Of a stretch of DNA of 8,100 nt, positions 6,447 to 8,100 are shown piece after piece. The notes beneath the pieces were generated by a model, which saw only the letters and a list, made by a program, of their open reading frames with translations, searched no databases and was not told the origin of the DNA. This DNA comes from Lachnoanaerobaculum sanguinis (GTDB taxonomy: Bacteria; Bacillota; Clostridia; Lachnospirales; Lachnospiraceae): positions 1 to 8,100 of the forward strand of contig NZ_BTHK01000031.1 of NCBI RefSeq assembly GCF_033242365.1. Reading direction: 5' to 3'. Positions within the stretch are counted from its first letter, which is position 1, and each line of letters begins with the position of its first letter. A program made the translations under genes and the position numbers.

Positions 6447-7473
6447 AAAGAAATTATTTAATCCGGCAGGTGATGATACATTAAGTGCAAGGAAAATTAT
6501 AAAGGGTAATTCAACAAATCTTTTTAACCTTAATAATGTCAGATTTCAGTGGGCCAATCACCTTTACAGAACTATGATGGCAAATTTCTGGATACCTGAA
6601 AAGGTGGATTTAACCAAGGATAAAAATGACTATGAAAATTTGACCTTACCTGAAAGGGAAGCCTATGACGGAATACTTTCCTTTTTGATTTTCCTTGACA
6701 GTATACAGACAAATAATATTCCTAATATTTCAGACCATGTAACAGCACCTGAGGTGAATTTATTACTGGCCATACAGACTTTCCAGGAGTCCATTCACTC
6801 TCAATCTTATCAGTATATAATTGAGTCCATACTTCCAAAGCAGAGCAGAGATCTGATCTATGATAAATGGAGAGATGATAAGATATTATTTGAAAGAAAC
6901 AGTTTTATTGCGAAGATCTATCAGGATTTTATAGATAATCAGTCCGATGAGAACTTTGCTAAGGTCATAATAGCAAACTATTTGCTTGAATCACTGTATT
7001 TCTATAACGGCTTTAACTTCTTCTATCTTCTTGCAAGCAGGAATAAGATGGTGGGTACCTCTGATATTATAAGACTGATAAACAGAGATGAGCTCTCACA
7101 TGTTGTTTTATTTAGAAGTATTGTTAAAGAAATAAAGAATGATTACCCTGAGTTTTTCTCGACAGAAACGATCTATTCCATGTTTAATACTGCCGTTGAG
7201 CAGGAAATTAACTGGACAGAGCATATAATAGGAAATCGTGTGCTTGGCATAACTTCTCAGACAACCGAGGGTTATACAAAATGGCTGGCTAATGAAAGAT
7301 TAAAGTCTTTAGGCCTGGAGCCTCTATATTCAGGTTTTACTAAAAATCCTTATAAGCATTTGGAAAGATTTGCCGATACCGAGGGTGAAGGTAATGTTAA
7401 GTCTAATTTCTTTGAAGGAACTGTTACAAGTTATAATATGAGTTCTTCCATTGACGGATGGGAAGATTTCTAA
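6439..7473 (+). CDS. nrdB: Class I ribonucleoside-diphosphate reductase, beta (radical-generating) subunit
   Basis: The small RNR subunit houses a di-metal centre and a tyrosyl radical that starts catalysis in the alpha subunit. In this 344-residue protein all ligands are visible and spaced as in E. coli NrdB: Asp87 (FLDSIQ), Glu117 and His120 (QESIH), Glu184 (LLES), Glu218 and His221 (RDELSH). The radical Tyr124 is present in HSQSY, so the subclasses lacking this tyrosine are excluded. The C-terminal tail (FFEGTV, then GWEDF) is the part that docks beta onto alpha. The start is a GTG overlapping the alpha stop by eight bases. AAAGAGGAG lies about 13 bases upstream, a long spacing that suggests coupling to translation of the preceding gene. 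No in-frame ATG lies near, and the sequence from residue 1 (MDRKKLFNPAGDD) looks like family N-termini. The metal (Fe or Mn) cannot be read from sequence. Relatives are also named nrdF. Confidence 0.95.
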   Translation: MDRKKLFNPAGDDTLSARKIIKGNSTNLFNLNNVRFQWANHLYRTMMANFWIPEKVDLTKDKNDYENLTLPEREAYDGILSFLIFLDSIQTNNIPNISDHVTAPEVNLLLAIQTFQESIHSQSYQYIIESILPKQSRDLIYDKWRDDKILFERNSFIAKIYQDFIDNQSDENFAKVIIANYLLESLYFYNGFNFFYLLASRNKMVGTSDIIRLINRDELSHVVLFRSIVKEIKNDYPEFFSTETIYSMFNTAVEQEINWTEHIIGNRVLGITSQTTEGYTKWLANERLKSLGLEPLYSGFTKNPYKHLERFADTEGEGNVKSNFFEGTVTSYNMSSSIDGWEDF

Positions 7474-7486
7474 ATAATACTATATT

Positions 7487-7532
7487 GTCTGTTACTTTAC
7501 GATTTTTAAATTGCAAAGTGACAGACTTTTTT
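7487..7532 (+). terminator. Intrinsic terminator of the RNR operon
   Basis: GTCTGTTACTTT (7487-7498) pairs with AAAGTGACAGAC (7515-7526) as a 12-bp stem with one G-T wobble, around an AT-rich loop, followed by six T (7527-7532). It lies 13 bases after the beta-subunit stop. Nothing like a U-run follows the stem on the other strand, so it acts in one direction. Confidence 0.9.
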
Positions 7533-7589
7533 ATTATCATCTTTTCAAATCCCATACACTGTTTCAATTCTTTATAGATTCAATTTACA

Positions 7590-7618
7590 TAAAAAAAGCC
7601 CCCGACTTAAAGTCGGGG
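7590..7618 (-). terminator. Intrinsic terminator of the right-hand surface-protein gene
   Basis: On the minus strand CCCCGAC and GTCGGGG form a very stable GC-rich stem (7600-7618) with loop TTTAA. A short GC and then seven T (7597-7591) follow. It begins about 10 bases after the stop codon of the minus-strand surface protein and faces the RNR terminator, so the convergent genes are insulated from each other. Confidence 0.92.
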
Positions 7619-7627
7619 ACCGAAAAA

Positions 7628-8100
7628 TTATCTTTCTTCTTTTTTCTTGAATGCCAGTGCCATTGCAGCTGCGATTGAACTCATTAGAATAAATACATAT
7701 CCTCTTACGTCCTTTCTGTCCTCTGTCTTCGGTACTGCAAGTGCCACTCTTGTACTGCTTGGTACAGGTGTCACTTTCTGAGGCTGTGGATTCTTGCCAG
7801 GTGTTGGGGTATCTATCAAGATCACAGGCTCTTCTATTGCATTCTTTGATGTTACTTTGTTGTTTACACTTACCTGTCCCGGTCTTACACTTGTGCTGCC
7901 GCTTCCTGAACTTCCACTTCCTCCTCTGCTTGTGTTTGAGCTTGTCGCTATTGACGGGGTCGCTAAAGGTCTTGTAGGTCTTATAACTACATCCTCATCT
8001 CTTCCCGGTATAGTGATCTGGCTTGGGGTTGCCACTCTTATCGGAGTTGTAGGGGTTGTCGGTGTGGTAGGGGTTGTCGGTGTACTTGGATTTACCGGTG
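7628..8100 (-). CDS. C-terminal part of a wall-anchored surface protein with a degenerate LPXTG-like sorting signal (start beyond right edge)
   Basis: The frame is open through the right edge; the last 156 residues are visible. A GTG at 8035 could be read as a start, but coding continues upstream of it as a Pro/Thr run (PSTPTTPTTPTTPTTPIR), so that codon is an internal Val. In order there are the Pro/Thr repeats, a Ser/Gly-rich stretch (about 7886-7935), a Pro/Thr/Val linker typical of cell-wall-spanning regions, then VPKTED (7718-7735), a hydrophobic segment GYVFILMSSIAAAMALAF (about 7649-7702) and the basic tail KKKEER. This is the tripartite layout of a sortase substrate, but the pentapeptide is VPKTE, with Glu in place of the usual Gly of LPXTG. 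Even without sortase processing the segment would hold the protein in the membrane. The functional ectodomain lies outside the window, so its role is unknown. It is followed by a strong terminator. Confidence 0.88.
   Translation of the reverse strand, partial: PVNPSTPTTPTTPTTPTTPIRVATPSQITIPGRDEDVVIRPTRPLATPSIATSSNTSRGGSGSSGSGSTSVRPGQVSVNNKVTSKNAIEEPVILIDTPTPGKNPQPQKVTPVPSSTRVALAVPKTEDRKDVRGYVFILMSSIAAAMALAFKKKEER
8049..8084 (-). repeat. Two tandem 18-bp copies encoding Thr-Thr-Pro repeats
   Basis: The 18-base unit gtaggggttgtcggtgtg (plus-strand view) occurs twice in tandem, with only its last base differing. It encodes part of the TTP-type run in the right-hand surface protein. Units of a multiple of three keep the frame when copy number changes, so the wall-spanning length could vary between strains. 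Confidence 0.75.

Noticed and set aside
7741..7977. 78-residue plus-strand frame rich in Leu and Ser
   Set aside because: It is the antisense shadow of the Pro/Thr/Ser-rich linker of the right-hand surface protein and has no RBS.
8033..8035. GTG as the start of a 135-residue protein
   Set aside because: The same frame continues upstream as a Pro/Thr repeat to the window edge, there is no RBS before it, and no signal peptide follows. The gene starts outside the window.
1..8100. CRISPR array, tRNA/rRNA genes, transposase or phage genes
   Set aside because: I saw no regularly spaced repeats, no tRNA- or rRNA-like stretches and no mobile-element proteins on either strand.

Overview
The window looks like chromosomal DNA from a low-GC Gram-positive bacterium (Firmicutes, most plausibly class Clostridia, perhaps a Lachnospiraceae-like anaerobe). 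The signs are AT-rich intergenic DNA, strong AGGAGG-type ribosome binding sites, AGA-dominated arginine codons, very large secreted wall or adhesin-type proteins, and a clostridial-looking aerobic-type ribonucleotide reductase (RNR). The taxonomy is inferred from style, not from a marker gene.

Layout. (1) Bases 1-3500, minus strand: the N-terminal 1166 residues of a very large secreted surface protein that runs off the left edge. It has a signal peptide, a long beta-rich region I cannot assign, a region resembling DUF11-type surface repeats, an SdrD/Cna-B-like domain and a MucBP-like domain. (2) Bases 3501-3975: a divergent intergenic region. Toward the adhesin it holds a candidate promoter, a seven-codon leader ORF, a stem-loop and a strong RBS. 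Toward the RNR operon it holds a plus-oriented hairpin with a T-run, a promoter candidate and two NrdR-type boxes spaced 31 bp apart. (3) Bases 3976-7473, plus strand: three tightly overlapping genes for a small glutaredoxin/NrdH-like redoxin, a class I RNR alpha subunit with an N-terminal ATP-cone, and a di-metal/tyrosyl-radical beta subunit. (4) Bases 7474-7627: two convergent intrinsic terminators. (5) Bases 7628-8100, minus strand: the C-terminal part of a second surface protein with Pro/Thr repeats, a Ser/Gly-rich stretch and a degenerate LPXTG-like sorting signal (VPKTED), a membrane segment and a basic tail.

How the genes work together. The RNR operon is self-contained. The alpha subunit reduces ribonucleoside diphosphates, beta supplies the radical, and the redoxin probably re-reduces the alpha C-terminal CxxC. 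The tandem boxes predict repression by NrdR when deoxynucleotides are plentiful. No nrdI is present. The operon sits between two unrelated surface-protein genes on the opposite strand. The RNR genes are known biology. The parts that look less described are the adhesin leader, the unassigned adhesin ectodomain, the atypical sorting signal, and the divergence of the ATP-cone and the redoxin from their textbook motifs.
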